Positions 7,919 through 16,787 of a stretch of 35,648 bases of DNA are shown here, piece by piece. Every line of letters begins with the position of its first letter. The stretch's first letter is position 1. Source of the stretch: UBA4416 sp040389965. GTDB taxonomy: Bacteria > Bacteroidota > Bacteroidia > B-17B0 > Aurantibacillaceae. The position numbers were made by a program, and so were the translations under genes. The notes beneath the pieces are model-generated. The model saw only the letters and a list, made by a program, of their open reading frames with translations. It did not search any database and was not told the origin of the DNA. The stretch lies in contig JAZJZF010000032.1 in NCBI GenBank assembly GCA_040389965.1, positions 1 through 35,648 of the forward strand, read 5' to 3'.

Positions 7919-9241
7919 ATGAATAGTCTTATAAAGCAAATTTTAAAAAAGCAGCGTGGCCGTATAAATAACCGAAGGTTGTTAACCAATTTTATCGGTA
8001 TTACGTCCCTGTTCTCTGTTTTTTATATTTTAATAAGTCTTTGTATTGGTTTTTTGCCGGGAGTTATTGTCATGTCTGTAAACTTTTTATTGTTTCTCTT
8101 AAACCTTCGTTTGTTTACCACAAGAATTATTTCGTATGATGTAGCGGCTCATATTTATATTGCCAATTGCACGTTTGTGGCTATTTTAATGTGCAGTTTT
8201 TTTTCAGGTGGTTTGTTTTCGCCTGTATTACCGTGGTTTATCCTTATTCCTACTATTTCTTTATTGTTGCTTGGTATTGGCCGCAATACATTTGTGTGGC
8301 TTTGCATTACCATTGCCATCATTATTACCATAGGAGCATTAGCTTCTGCCGGTTTTGAATATCCTGTAGATTATGATGTTACCTGGTCCCGCTTTTTTAC
8401 CACTACCTGTATCTTTGGTCTTTCGCTTATTGTATACATCGTTACCATGGTGTTCGAAAAAGCAAGAGAAAACGCGCTGAATAAACTCGCACAAAAAAAT
8501 AAAGAAATAACAGATAGCATTTATTACGCACAAAAAATACAACACTCTCTTTTAGCGCCACAGGAATTAATAGATAAATATTTACCGAATAATTTTATTG
8601 TATTTAAACCCAAAGATATTGTAAGTGGCGACTTTTACTGGGCCAGGGAGTACAATGGCGATTTTTATCTTGCCATTTGCGATTGTACCGGGCATGGAGT
8701 ACCAGGCGCTTTTATGAGTCTTTTAATTACCAGTTTTTTAAACGAAGCCATCACAGAAAAAAGCATTATTTCTCCCGATAAAATTCTTGAATTTATCCGT
8801 GCCCGTATTATTGAGACCACTGCTAAAAGTGGATCGCAGGATGGGATGGATGGCGTTGTGATCCGTTTTCATAAGCATTCGGGGAAAATCACGTATTCAT
8901 CGGGTAACAGTTTTCAAACACAAATTCAAAACAACATCCTTACGAAATTGCCCAAAGACAAAATGCCGGTAGGTATCAGTTATAAAATGGAACCGTTTAC
9001 CCTGCAAACTATCGAAGTTGCCAAAGGCGATATGTTGTATTTTTATACGGATGGTTATGCCGATTTGTTTGGCGGAAGCAAAGGCAAAAAATTTACCAAT
9101 AAGCAGCTTAACGAAACATTTCTTAAAATATCGTCTTTAGATATGAACGAACAAAAAGAGAACCTGGAACAAACATTTGTAGACTGGAAAGGCGATCTGG
9201 AGCAGATAGATGATGTATGCATTGTTGGAATAAGGTTTTAG
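7919..9241 (+). CDS. Membrane-anchored SpoIIE/RsbU-type PP2C serine phosphatase
   Basis: The 440-residue protein has about six hydrophobic segments between residues 22 and 180, a short charged linker with coiled-coil character (about 180-205, ending in the typical ITDSIYYAQKIQHSLL), then a PP2C/SpoIIE catalytic domain. Metal-binding aspartates are visible at D238 (SGDFYW) and D255 (CDCTGHGVPGAFMS), and later in YTDGY. Enzymes of this class dephosphorylate anti-sigma-factor antagonists or other Ser/Thr phosphoproteins; in Bacteroidota they usually occur with varied sensory N-termini. The membrane domain is probably the sensor. No anti-sigma factor or STAS antagonist is in the window, so the target is unknown. 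It lies nine bases after the flavoprotein gene. Confidence 0.88.
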   Translation: MNSLIKQILKKQRGRINNRRLLTNFIGITSLFSVFYILISLCIGFLPGVIVMSVNFLLFLLNLRLFTTRIISYDVAAHIYIANCTFVAILMCSFFSGGLFSPVLPWFILIPTISLLLLGIGRNTFVWLCITIAIIITIGALASAGFEYPVDYDVTWSRFFTTTCIFGLSLIVYIVTMVFEKARENALNKLAQKNKEITDSIYYAQKIQHSLLAPQELIDKYLPNNFIVFKPKDIVSGDFYWAREYNGDFYLAICDCTGHGVPGAFMSLLITSFLNEAITEKSIISPDKILEFIRARIIETTAKSGSQDGMDGVVIRFHKHSGKITYSSGNSFQTQIQNNILTKLPKDKMPVGISYKMEPFTLQTIEVAKGDMLYFYTDGYADLFGGSKGKKFTNKQLNETFLKISSLDMNEQKENLEQTFVDWKGDLEQIDDVCIVGIRF

Positions 9242-9264
9242 GAGCACAGGAACGAACACCCCGT

Positions 9265-9302
9265 CTTTACCTTCGGTAAAGCCACCCCCTCTGGAAGAGG
9301 GG
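9265..9302. repeat. Tandem hairpins between convergent genes (dispersed CCCCTCT repeat)
   Basis: Two perfect hairpins lie side by side: CTTTACC-TTC-GGTAAAG (9265-9281) and CCCCTCT-GGA-AGAGGGG (9286-9302), followed by AATTAGAACA. The second hairpin and its tail reappear at 21680-21706. The site lies between the convergent phosphatase and HD phosphodiesterase genes, so it may help end transcription. There is no strong T-run, so this is not a classical terminator. Confidence 0.6.
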
Positions 9303-9350
9303 AATTAGAACAGGTAAAACTACACAGAATAGATGTAACGGTTTCAATAC

Positions 9351-10464
9351 TTACCTCGGATATTCGATCCTTACATGGTAAATATTCATTAAGCGTTTTT
9401 TAAAGATTTTCTTAATCTGGTTGATATCCCTGAAGGTAATATCTGCGTTTATAAATTGATTTTCCTCTATCTGGTAATTAATGATTTTATCTACCAGTTC
9501 ATCAATCGTAACTGCGTCGTATTTTTTCAGGCTTCGCGATGAAGCTTCTACACCATCCGCCATCATTAGGATAGCCGTTTCTTTACTAAACGGAATTGGA
9601 CCCGGGTAACGGAACAGGTCTTCATTAATAACCTCCCCTGCATGCTCTTTTTTGTAATGATGCAGGAAATAACGTGTAGTAGTGGTACCGTGATGGGTAC
9701 GGATAAAATCGATAACCGCTTCAGGCAATTTATATTCCTTTGCCATTTCAACACCTTTAATCACATGCGCAATAATTATTTTAGCACTTTCTTCGGGACT
9801 CAAATCTTCGTGCGGACTTACTTCTCCCACCTGATTTTCGGTAAAAAAACGGGGATTTTCCATTTTACCAATATCGTGGTACATAGCACCTGTTCTTACC
9901 AGTAAAGCATTTCCGCCAATTTTATAACAGGCTTCTTCCGCTAAATTTGCTACCTGTAACGAATGCTGAAAAGTGCCCGGGATTTTTTGAGACAACTGCC
10001 TTAATAAAGGTGAGTTTAAATCACATAATTCCAGCAAAGTAAAATCAGATACAAAGCCAAATAATTTCTCGAACAGGTAAATGAGTGGAAAGGCAAATAA
10101 TACACAGGCACTGCTTATTAAAAAAGGAATATAGCTTTGTGTAGTATATAATGCAACGGCCGTATTGTTTACCAGATGGAATGCGACAAATGCCGATACA
10201 TAAAATAAAAACGTTAGTAACGACGATACAAAGAGTTTGGAACGTTTCCCCATATCAGCCACGCTAAAAATATTGCCAATACCTGCAATCAGCTGTACAA
10301 AAACAAATTCGAATTTATCGGATGTAAAGAAGGCACAAATTAAAACAATATTTAAAAACGTAAACAGAGAAGTACGGCTATCGAAGAACACACGGATAAG
10401 AATAGGAACAAGGCAAAAAGGAACTGCATAAATATATTTAGGATCGTACTTATAGGTAATACTG
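9351..10464 (-). CDS. 7TM-HD (PgpH/YqfF-type) phosphodiesterase, C-terminal part; 5' side lost in assembly gap
   Basis: This holds the membrane core and the HD phosphohydrolase domain of a PgpH-type protein, a family known to hydrolyse the second messenger c-di-AMP. In-frame codons run up to the N gap: YKYDPKYIYAVPF, then PILIRVFFDSR, so the apparent GTG start at 10391 is internal. Several membrane segments follow, then the HD domain with family motifs PGTFQHSLQVANLAEEA, GAMYHDIGKMENPRFF, SPEESAKIIIAHVIKGVEMA and FIRTHHGTTTTRYF, which contain the metal-binding His and His-Asp residues. About 371 residues are present. Together with the N-terminal part at 10632-11507 this makes about 663 residues, near the family size, so only a short piece is missing. 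The break is most likely an assembly fault and not a true mutation. Confidence 0.88.
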
Positions 10465-10474
10465 NNNNNNNNNN
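10465..10474. other. Assembly gap (10 N)
   Basis: Ten ambiguous bases interrupt the HD phosphodiesterase gene. A run of exactly ten looks like a fixed-size scaffold placeholder, so the real distance is unknown. Confidence 0.98.
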
Positions 10475-10537
10475 ATCCTCAAGAAGCGCCCACTGGATCT
10501 CCTTCTCGATATCGCCCAATGCCACCAGGTTAGCCAT
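10475..10537 (-). CDS. Start of a foreign gene, possibly nicotinate-nucleotide pyrophosphorylase (NadC-like), truncated by the gap
   Basis: Within the GC-rich segment an ATG at 10537 (- strand), preceded at a good distance by a TGAGGA purine run, opens a frame of 21 codons that runs into the N gap. Its G/C-rich third positions differ from all neighbours. The peptide contains IEKEIQWALLED, which resembles the N-terminal AL-x-EDIG-x-GD-x-T region of NadC proteins, but the diagnostic GD part would lie in the gap. The assignment is a guess from a short match; the foreign origin is better supported than the name. Confidence 0.3.
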
Positions 10538-10631
10538 CTTATCCTCACTTGTAGTGTTTGGAGAGCTCTACTGAGCAATCTCGTAGGGAAGGACGCGGGC
10601 CACGCTTCAGTGACCGTCGATGCGGGTGTTG
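10475..10631. other. Foreign-looking, GC-rich contig end (chimeric segment)
   Basis: These roughly 157 bases are about 54% GC by hand count, far above their surroundings. They break the reading frame of the HD phosphodiesterase: its coding sequence stops making sense at 10632 and resumes beyond the N run. The segment itself reads as intergenic sequence plus the start of a different gene on the - strand. It is best explained as a chimeric contig end or contaminating read. Confidence 0.75.
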
Positions 10632-11507
10632 AACTATTAAAATAAACAGCACAATGATCATAAAGATAAACGTTACATGTGTGTTCTGACTAAAAATAGC
10701 TTTTCTGAAAAATGCCAGAAACAACATAATAATGCCAAGCACAAGAAAACAAGCCATGAGTTGCCCAAGGATAATAGAGAGCATTGGCCGGGCATTTTCC
10801 TGTAAAACCAACTCCGTGGTATAACTCTCCAGCAAGTTGTTGTTCTCTTCTGTTACAATATCGTTTTTGCGAATGAGTACAGTTCCTTTTTCTATTTTTG
10901 ATTTGTATATATAATTGCTGTTCCCGGCACCGTTGTTTACTTCATTGGATAATATGGGATCATACACAATGTTGGGTACCATGCAATCAAGCACGGCATT
11001 TACTACCTGTTCTTTTTTTAAGAATTTATTTAAAAATAAGGATGCTTTTTCGCGGTTATACAGGCTGTTTTTCGATACCTGATTTACTTCATTATCTGTT
11101 ACCACGTTTATCATAGAATCGGGCGCTGTTGGCCTGCTCAATGAAAAATAAACACCGGTGTTATATAAATTATCGAGGTAAATTTTTGCAGTTTGTTTAT
11201 CGTCTTCAGACAGTTCTGTTTTTGATAACAACTCTATGGTATTGATATCTGTCTTTTTAAAATACGATGCCTTATCGTGCCTTTCTGTTTTTTCCGATTC
11301 GATGTCTTCGGGTGTTTTCTTCAACAAAAAATCGGTAGTGGCTACTACGTCATCATAGAGCCAGGATTCTCCAATCTCCGACTTGTAACTGGTAAGGATA
11401 TTATGTTTTGGTAAAAGATAGGTACAGATGAGCACACAGGTAGTAAATACAATTCCTTTATACCACAAGGCATGCTTGTCTCTTATTTTAGTAAATACCG
11501 GGTTCAT
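10632..11507 (-). CDS. 7TM-HD (PgpH/YqfF-type) phosphodiesterase, N-terminal part
   Basis: This is the first 292 residues of the gene whose catalytic end lies at 9351-10464. Residues about 17-34 form the first membrane helix. A large extracytoplasmic domain follows, with the family-type segments VVATTDFLLKKTPEDIESEK and IEKGTVLIRKNDIVTEEN, and then two more membrane helices begin (LGQLMACFLVLGIIMLFLAFF and FIFMIIVLFILIV). The frame continues past 10632 for 28 foreign codons, which should be ignored. The start is ATG 11507. The upstream PKD-protein gene ends 83 bases before it on the same strand. The known role of the family is control of c-di-AMP levels; no cyclase gene is in the window. Confidence 0.85.
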
Positions 11508-11589
11508 CTTAATTCTAACAAAAAACGGTATTTTTTACCTGGAATAAGGGAATTATAAAACAGATTATGAACAGGATGGTATTAATCAT

Positions 11590-13854
11590 TTATCTCACCA
11601 ACATCACATGTCCGACGTGGTATTCGTGCTCTCTTGAAACTACATTTTTAAAATCGCATTTCCATATATACACATCATCTGTGCAATCGCCGTGCTTATA
11701 AGTCCCATTCCAGCCTTCATCAGGGTCATCAGTTTTATAGATCTGCGCACCCCAACGGTCAAAGATCAGGAAGGAATATTCTTCCACACCAATAACGCTT
11801 GGTTTAAATATATCGTTTAACCCGTCTTTATTTCCGGGTGTAAAGGCATTTGGTATCCAGAACCTGAACTCGGGCAATATCCGTATGAGTAGGCGCACGG
11901 TATTTGGGCAGCCAAAAGCATTTGTAACTGTTTGCGTGACGTTATAATCGCCCCACATATGGTAAGTATGCATTGGATTAATTTCTGAAGAGCCTGAACC
12001 ATCATCAAAATTATAAAACCAACTCACAATATTTTCGGAAACAACTGTTGTATTATAAAAATTAATATCCGGATCAAAAATGGTGGTAATGGTTGGCGTA
12101 CCCACAAAGCCGGCTGTAGGCGAAGGATTTACGGTAATACTGTTTACTGCAACTACCTTACTGGTATCCATACAAAACTGGCTGCTAATAGCCGTTAAGG
12201 ATACACTATACACACCCGGTGGTGTAAAGATGTGTGTAGGATTTTGATCTGTTGATGTCGTGCCGTCGCTAAATTGCCAGGTATAATTCATACTCACACC
12301 TGAACTTACATTTGGGAACGTGAGTTCATAGGGATCACAGCCTACAGCCGTAAAATCACCTATTTCTGCCTTTGTGGAAGGGTAAACCGTAATGTTGTCG
12401 GAATCTGTAGCCGTACAACCATTTTCACTTACAGTAAATGATACACTGTATGTGCCGGCTGTATTGTAATGCACGCCTGTAACCGATTTCGTGCTCGCCG
12501 ATTGAGGATTCGCATTTGGGCCAAAGGTCCATGCAAAAGTACCATTACCCATATAGCCACCATTTGCACTAAACACGTAACTGTTATTGGTTATACACTG
12601 CGCAATGGGTGTAATAATAGAAGGGCTTAGTAAAGGGTATACGTGAAAAACCTGGTGCGTTGTATCTGCACAGGGGTTTCCGGGATTTGTAATAAGCGTT
12701 ACCGTATACACACCGATTGTATGAAACGTGTAGGTAGGGTTATAAGCATAGGATGTATCCGTTGTAGTTGAAGCGTCTCCAAAATCCCAAAAATAAGAGG
12801 TGTTATTTCCCTGGCTTGAATTATGATATGAAATTGTAAATCCGTTGCAATACCCTGTACCAGCTCCGTTATTGGTTGTGGTTTCTCCTTCAATACCTGC
12901 CACTCCCATTAATGGGCAGGCAATTACATTAAATTGAAAATCGCGGTGATGGGTGCCAATTAAAACGCCATTTCTATATTCGCTTACACATACGCCAACA
13001 ACCCACTGCCCAATCGTAGAAGGGCTTCCATTTAAAAAACCTGTGTGAGGATTGATATTAATAGCGGGATTTGATGCCATTGGATAGCTTGCCGAATAAG
13101 CCGAAGTAAATGGTACTGAAACATAAGGCGGTGGCGTATTATTAACCGGGCAGGTAGGGCAACCCGCTGTTGAATTGGCTCCAATAATAGGGCAGCATTG
13201 ATCTAAGCCGTTAAAAGGTGTACACAAGTTATATACCAGAGAATCGCCATCAGGATCTGTTGCCGCATGGTCAAATTTAATAGGCACTCCTTTGCAAATA
13301 TAAATGGGCGGGCGTTTGGTAAATCTTGGACTGTTATTTACGATGGCCACTTCAGGACCGGGAATGTGTTCCCAATAAGTAGCTCCAACAGCTCCCGGAT
13401 TTACTAAGTTCAATATGGTTCCGTTACGGCAACACCGTTGGTAGGCAATGTAATAACCTCCTGTTAATGGCGGCAGCGTTACAATTGTAACGTATATTGC
13501 TTCTTCCACACAGGCTGAGCCTGCAGTAGTTGGCGCGCAGGGACTGTTATTGGAGGGCGGAACAGAAATGCTGCTGGTCATTGATACGTTTAACGTCGTA
13601 TAAACCGAGCCATCTCCTCTGAAAATGGTCATAAAAGCCGGATCATCAAACGGTGGAACACCATTGAGACAATCCCTGTATACTTTCATGGTGATGCGAT
13701 AAGAGTTACTGCCCAGATCATCGTAATAAATCTCCCCACCCACAATGTGTGTAGCATCTGCTAATTTGCAAAACAGCAGGAATAAAATGAGCGAATATGT
13801 TTTTAACCTGTTTATAACACTTACTCTTAAAGAGGTTTTTTTTCGAATTACCAA
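11590..13854 (-). CDS. PKD-domain surface protein with T9SS type-B sorting (gliding-motility-associated) C-terminal domain
   Basis: A 754-residue secreted protein. A signal peptide covers about residues 16-34 (SLILFLLFCKLADA), followed by the THIVGGEIYY...YRITMKVYRDC start common to a group of Bacteroidota surface proteins. Cysteine pairs such as QRCCRNG and DQCCP suggest disulfides. Three or more PKD-like repeats follow, recognisable by FWDFGD, FAWTFG, YTWQFSDG and WFYNFDDG with Gly-x-Tyr-x-Val turns. The last 85 or so residues (FWIPNAFTPGNKDGLNDIF, FLIFDRWG, EGWNGTYK) are the type-B sorting domain recognised by the type IX secretion system. The start is a TTG at 13854, because no ATG precedes the signal peptide and an AAGAGG run lies upstream. 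The role is probably adhesion or surface structure; the ligand is unknown. Confidence 0.87.
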   Translation of the reverse strand: MVIRKKTSLRVSVINRLKTYSLILFLLFCKLADATHIVGGEIYYDDLGSNSYRITMKVYRDCLNGVPPFDDPAFMTIFRGDGSVYTTLNVSMTSSISVPPSNNSPCAPTTAGSACVEEAIYVTIVTLPPLTGGYYIAYQRCCRNGTILNLVNPGAVGATYWEHIPGPEVAIVNNSPRFTKRPPIYICKGVPIKFDHAATDPDGDSLVYNLCTPFNGLDQCCPIIGANSTAGCPTCPVNNTPPPYVSVPFTSAYSASYPMASNPAININPHTGFLNGSPSTIGQWVVGVCVSEYRNGVLIGTHHRDFQFNVIACPLMGVAGIEGETTTNNGAGTGYCNGFTISYHNSSQGNNTSYFWDFGDASTTTDTSYAYNPTYTFHTIGVYTVTLITNPGNPCADTTHQVFHVYPLLSPSIITPIAQCITNNSYVFSANGGYMGNGTFAWTFGPNANPQSASTKSVTGVHYNTAGTYSVSFTVSENGCTATDSDNITVYPSTKAEIGDFTAVGCDPYELTFPNVSSGVSMNYTWQFSDGTTSTDQNPTHIFTPPGVYSVSLTAISSQFCMDTSKVVAVNSITVNPSPTAGFVGTPTITTIFDPDINFYNTTVVSENIVSWFYNFDDGSGSSEINPMHTYHMWGDYNVTQTVTNAFGCPNTVRLLIRILPEFRFWIPNAFTPGNKDGLNDIFKPSVIGVEEYSFLIFDRWGAQIYKTDDPDEGWNGTYKHGDCTDDVYIWKCDFKNVVSREHEYHVGHVMLVR

Positions 13855-13992
13855 AAGGATATAACCTCTTGAATATGAATTTTTTTCAACAAATAAAAAT
13901 ACTCATAAATAGGTAGACTGTCAACTTTTTCAATCATCCGGAAGCCATTTTGAGGTAAAAAATAGTACTTTAGGGCTCTAATTTTACTAATT

Positions 13993-15378
13993 ATGGAAAA
14001 AAATCAGATTCTGGATTACATAAATTCGAACAAGGACCGTTTTTTAAATGAACTTTTAGATCTGTTAAAGATCCCTTCTATCAGTGCAAAGCCTGAACAT
14101 AAGCCCGATATGCAAAGAACAGCGGAAGCTGTAAAGCAACGTTTAATGGAAGCGGGTGCAGATAAAGTAGAGATTTGCCAAACCAAAGGCTACCCTGTAG
14201 TATATGGCGAAAAGATCATTGACCCTGCCAAACCAACAGTGGTTGTGTATGGCCATTATGATGTGCAACCGGCTGATCCTCTAGATTTATGGGATTCTCC
14301 TCCGTTTGAACCGGTTATTAAAAAAACGGACATTCATCCCGAAGGCGCCATTTTTGCCCGTGGAAGTTGCGACGACAAAGGCCAGATGTATATGCATGTG
14401 AAAGCTTTTGAAAGTATGATGAAAACAAATACCCTGCCTTGCAACGTAAAATTTATGATAGAAGGGGAGGAAGAAGTTGGTTCGCCAAGCCTTGGCCCGT
14501 GGATCATTGAAAATAAAGAAAAACTGAGGGGCGATATTATTTTGATTTCTGATACATCCATCATTGCTAATGATACGCCAAGTATTGATGCAGGCTTACG
14601 AGGACTGGCCTATATGGAAGTTGAAGTAACAGGCCCGAACAGAGATTTGCACAGCGGTGTGTATGGCGGTGCTGTGGCTAATCCTATTAATATTTTATGT
14701 AAAATGATAGCATCATGTCATGATGAAAACAATCATATTACGGTAGCAGGATTTTATGATAAGGTGCAGGAGGTAAGTAAAGAAGAAAGAGCGGAACTGG
14801 ACAAAGCTCCTTTTAACTTAAACGATTTTAAGAAAGATTTAGCGATTGAGGAAGAGCGTGGCGAAAAAGGCTACACTACCAACGAAAGAACAGGCATTCG
14901 CCCTACCCTTGATGTAAACGGTATTTGGGGTGGTTATATTGGCGAAGGAGCAAAAACGGTATTGCCGTCAAAAGCATTTGCTAAAATATCGATGCGTTTA
15001 GTTCCTAATCAAAGTTCTGATGAGATCAGTGCCTTATTTAAAAAACATTTTGAAAGCATTGCACCAAAATCAGTAAAAGTAAAAGTTACTGCACATCATG
15101 GCGGAGAGCCTGTATTAGTGCCCATTACATCGAAAGGATTTTTAGCTGCCAGCAAAGCAATGGAGGAAACTTATGGTAAAAAACCGATTCCTACACGTGG
15201 TGGTGGCAGTATCCCTATTGTGGCTTTATTTAAAAAAGAACTGGGCTTAGATAGTATTTTATTTGGCTTTGGTTTGGATAGCGATGCATTGCATTCACCA
15301 AACGAGCATTACGGCTTATTTAATTACTATAAAGGCATTGAAACTATTCCTTTGTTCTATAAATATTTTACGGCTTAA
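13993..15378 (+). CDS. M20 family metallopeptidase (dipeptidase)
   Basis: A 461-residue cytoplasmic di-zinc peptidase of family M20, close to CNDP-type dipeptidases. Metal-site residues appear in order: H88 and D90 in YGHYDVQPAD, D127/D128 in FARGSCDDKG, the catalytic and metal-binding E159/E160 in EGEEEVG, a further aspartate in LISDTS, and a histidine near the C-terminus in DALHSPNEHYG. The dimerisation (lid) domain is between, with RDLHSGVYGG. It probably cleaves dipeptides or small N-acyl compounds; exact substrates cannot be told. The gene is divergent from the PKD-protein gene, with a 138-base shared control region. It is followed by a hairpin and then the flavoprotein gene. Confidence 0.9.
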   Translation: MEKNQILDYINSNKDRFLNELLDLLKIPSISAKPEHKPDMQRTAEAVKQRLMEAGADKVEICQTKGYPVVYGEKIIDPAKPTVVVYGHYDVQPADPLDLWDSPPFEPVIKKTDIHPEGAIFARGSCDDKGQMYMHVKAFESMMKTNTLPCNVKFMIEGEEEVGSPSLGPWIIENKEKLRGDIILISDTSIIANDTPSIDAGLRGLAYMEVEVTGPNRDLHSGVYGGAVANPINILCKMIASCHDENNHITVAGFYDKVQEVSKEERAELDKAPFNLNDFKKDLAIEEERGEKGYTTNERTGIRPTLDVNGIWGGYIGEGAKTVLPSKAFAKISMRLVPNQSSDEISALFKKHFESIAPKSVKVKVTAHHGGEPVLVPITSKGFLAASKAMEETYGKKPIPTRGGGSIPIVALFKKELGLDSILFGFGLDSDALHSPNEHYGLFNYYKGIETIPLFYKYFTA

Positions 15379-15391
15379 GTTATTCACCACA

Positions 15392-15444
15392 GAGACACGG
15401 AGGATTCGGAGTATTGACGCTTTGAATGCTCCGTGTTTTTTTAT
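15392..15444 (+). terminator. Probable terminator after the M20 peptidase gene
   Basis: ACACGGAG and its exact complement CTCCGTGT form an 8-base stem around a loop of about 27 bases and are followed by a run of seven T. The loop is long for a classical terminator. The CACAGAGACACGGAG text looks like a dispersed repeat, so the element may have come from one. Confidence 0.5.
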
Positions 15445-15472
15445 TTAAACCCTCTGTTACCTTTGTTGAACT

Positions 15473-16723
15473 GTGATACATAAAAAACATATAGCAATTA
15501 TAGGAGGCGGGCCCGCAGCATTGATGCTGGCCTGTAGCCTGGATAGCAACAAATTCAACATTTCGCTTTACGAAAAAAATGCGGCTTTGGGCCGTAAGTT
15601 TTTAGTTGCCGGAAAAGGCGGCTTTAATTTAACGCATTCGGAAGAATTAAAGCAGTTCGCCAGCCGTTATGATCCTAAAGCTTTTATAGAGCCTTTCTTA
15701 CAGCAATTTTCTAATACAGATTTCCGGAAGTGGTTAAGTGAAATCGGTATTGAAACTTATGTAGGTACCAGTAAGCGCGTATTTCCTGTTAAAGGCATAA
15801 AACCCATTGAAGTATTAAAAGCTATTGAAAACAAGCTATCGCAAAACCAGGTTTCTGTTTTTTATCAGCATGAATGGAAGGGTTGGAAAAATGATCAACT
15901 GGTCTTTGAAAATAATCATCAGCTCATCCAACAAAAAGCGGATATTACCATATTTGCATTAGGCGGCGCCAGCTGGAAAGTAACAGGTAGTGATGGCACA
16001 TGGACACATTACTTTAAAGAAAAAAACATTACGGTTAATTCGTTTTATCCTTCAAACTGTGCTTACCAGGTAAACTGGGATAAAGACTTTATTAAAAAGT
16101 ATGCGGGCAGCGCTTTAAAAAATGCCGAGTTCAGTTGCGGCAGTCTCAAACAAAAAGGGGAGGCAGTGCTTACGGATTTCGGCATAGAAGGCAGCGGTGT
16201 GTATCCTTTGAGCAGGGCTATCAGAGAAGAACTAATACCTCATCATGCTCCAGAACAGGAGATGCTGAATCAAGTTCAGTATAACAGTAAAAAGTTCGCT
16301 CAGCTGCAAATAGATCTTAAACCTGATCTGAGTTTTGAAGACATAAAATCCCGTTTAGAAAGCAAAGGAAATTTATCTGTGAAGGCTGTTTTAGAAAAAA
16401 AACTGAACTTAACGGATGTGCAAATTGATCTTCTGAAAACGATGACTTCAAAAGAAGACTATAATGATCCTGAAAAACTTGCCGCTGCTATTAAAGCACT
16501 TTCGCTAACGGTTCCCGGACTTGCGCCCATAGACGATGCCATTTCAACAGTTGGAGGTATTGCTGTAGAAGAACTTACCAAACATTTAGAGTTAAAAAAA
16601 CTACCTCAGCATTATTGCATAGGGGAAATGATAGACTGGGATGCGCCTACCGGCGGTTACCTGCTGCAAGCCTGTTTTAGTATGGGCTATACGTTGGCGG
16701 AGCATTTGAATACATCGTTATAA
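15473..16723 (+). CDS. NAD(P)/FAD-dependent flavoprotein, TIGR03862/HI0933-like
   Basis: A 416-residue flavoprotein. Residues 6-35 carry the FAD-binding GGGPAALMLACSL motif and acidic strand end (YEKN). ALGRKFLVAGKGGFNLTHSE is the family signature, followed by later motifs FALGGASWKVTGSDG, TDFGIEGSGVYPLS and the C-terminal FAD contact WDAPTGGYLLQACFSMG. The family is uncharacterised biochemically apart from BaiN-type relatives. The first possible start is GTG 15473, since a stop codon lies just upstream in frame. Codons 263-269 (E-M-L-N-Q-V-Q) are encoded by a copy of a palindromic repeat that is also found between genes. It sits where homologues normally run straight from a helix into the IDLKPD-type strand, so it looks like an in-frame insertion in a surface loop. 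Confidence 0.85.
   Translation: MIHKKHIAIIGGGPAALMLACSLDSNKFNISLYEKNAALGRKFLVAGKGGFNLTHSEELKQFASRYDPKAFIEPFLQQFSNTDFRKWLSEIGIETYVGTSKRVFPVKGIKPIEVLKAIENKLSQNQVSVFYQHEWKGWKNDQLVFENNHQLIQQKADITIFALGGASWKVTGSDGTWTHYFKEKNITVNSFYPSNCAYQVNWDKDFIKKYAGSALKNAEFSCGSLKQKGEAVLTDFGIEGSGVYPLSRAIREELIPHHAPEQEMLNQVQYNSKKFAQLQIDLKPDLSFEDIKSRLESKGNLSVKAVLEKKLNLTDVQIDLLKTMTSKEDYNDPEKLAAAIKALSLTVPGLAPIDDAISTVGGIAVEELTKHLELKKLPQHYCIGEMIDWDAPTGGYLLQACFSMGYTLAEHLNTSL
16259..16283 (+). repeat. Palindromic repeat copy inside flavoprotein coding sequence
   Basis: GAGATGCTGAATCAAGTTCAG (16259-16279) is identical over 21 bases to the intergenic copy at 16735-16755 only about 480 bases away, but its outer right arm has changed (TATAAC in place of CATGACG). 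It is read in frame as E-M-L-N-Q-V-Q. Confidence 0.75.
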
Positions 16724-16734
16724 CATAGCTCTTA

Positions 16735-16762
16735 GAGATGCTGAATCAAGTTCAGCATGACG
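16735..16762. repeat. Intergenic palindromic repeat (GCTGAATCAAGTTCAGC family)
   Basis: ATGCTGAA-TCAAG-TTCAGCAT forms a perfect 8-base stem with a five-base loop, followed by GACG. It lies between the convergent flavoprotein and prolyl oligopeptidase genes. It belongs to the same family as 16259-16283, 27959-27987 and 28014-28041. Confidence 0.75.
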
Positions 16763-16787
16763 TATCAAGAGAAAAAATATCAAAATA

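Noticed and set aside
10352..10537. A 61-codon frame running through the N gap
   Set aside because: It joins foreign sequence, unknown bases and an out-of-frame part of the HD gene; it is an assembly artefact.
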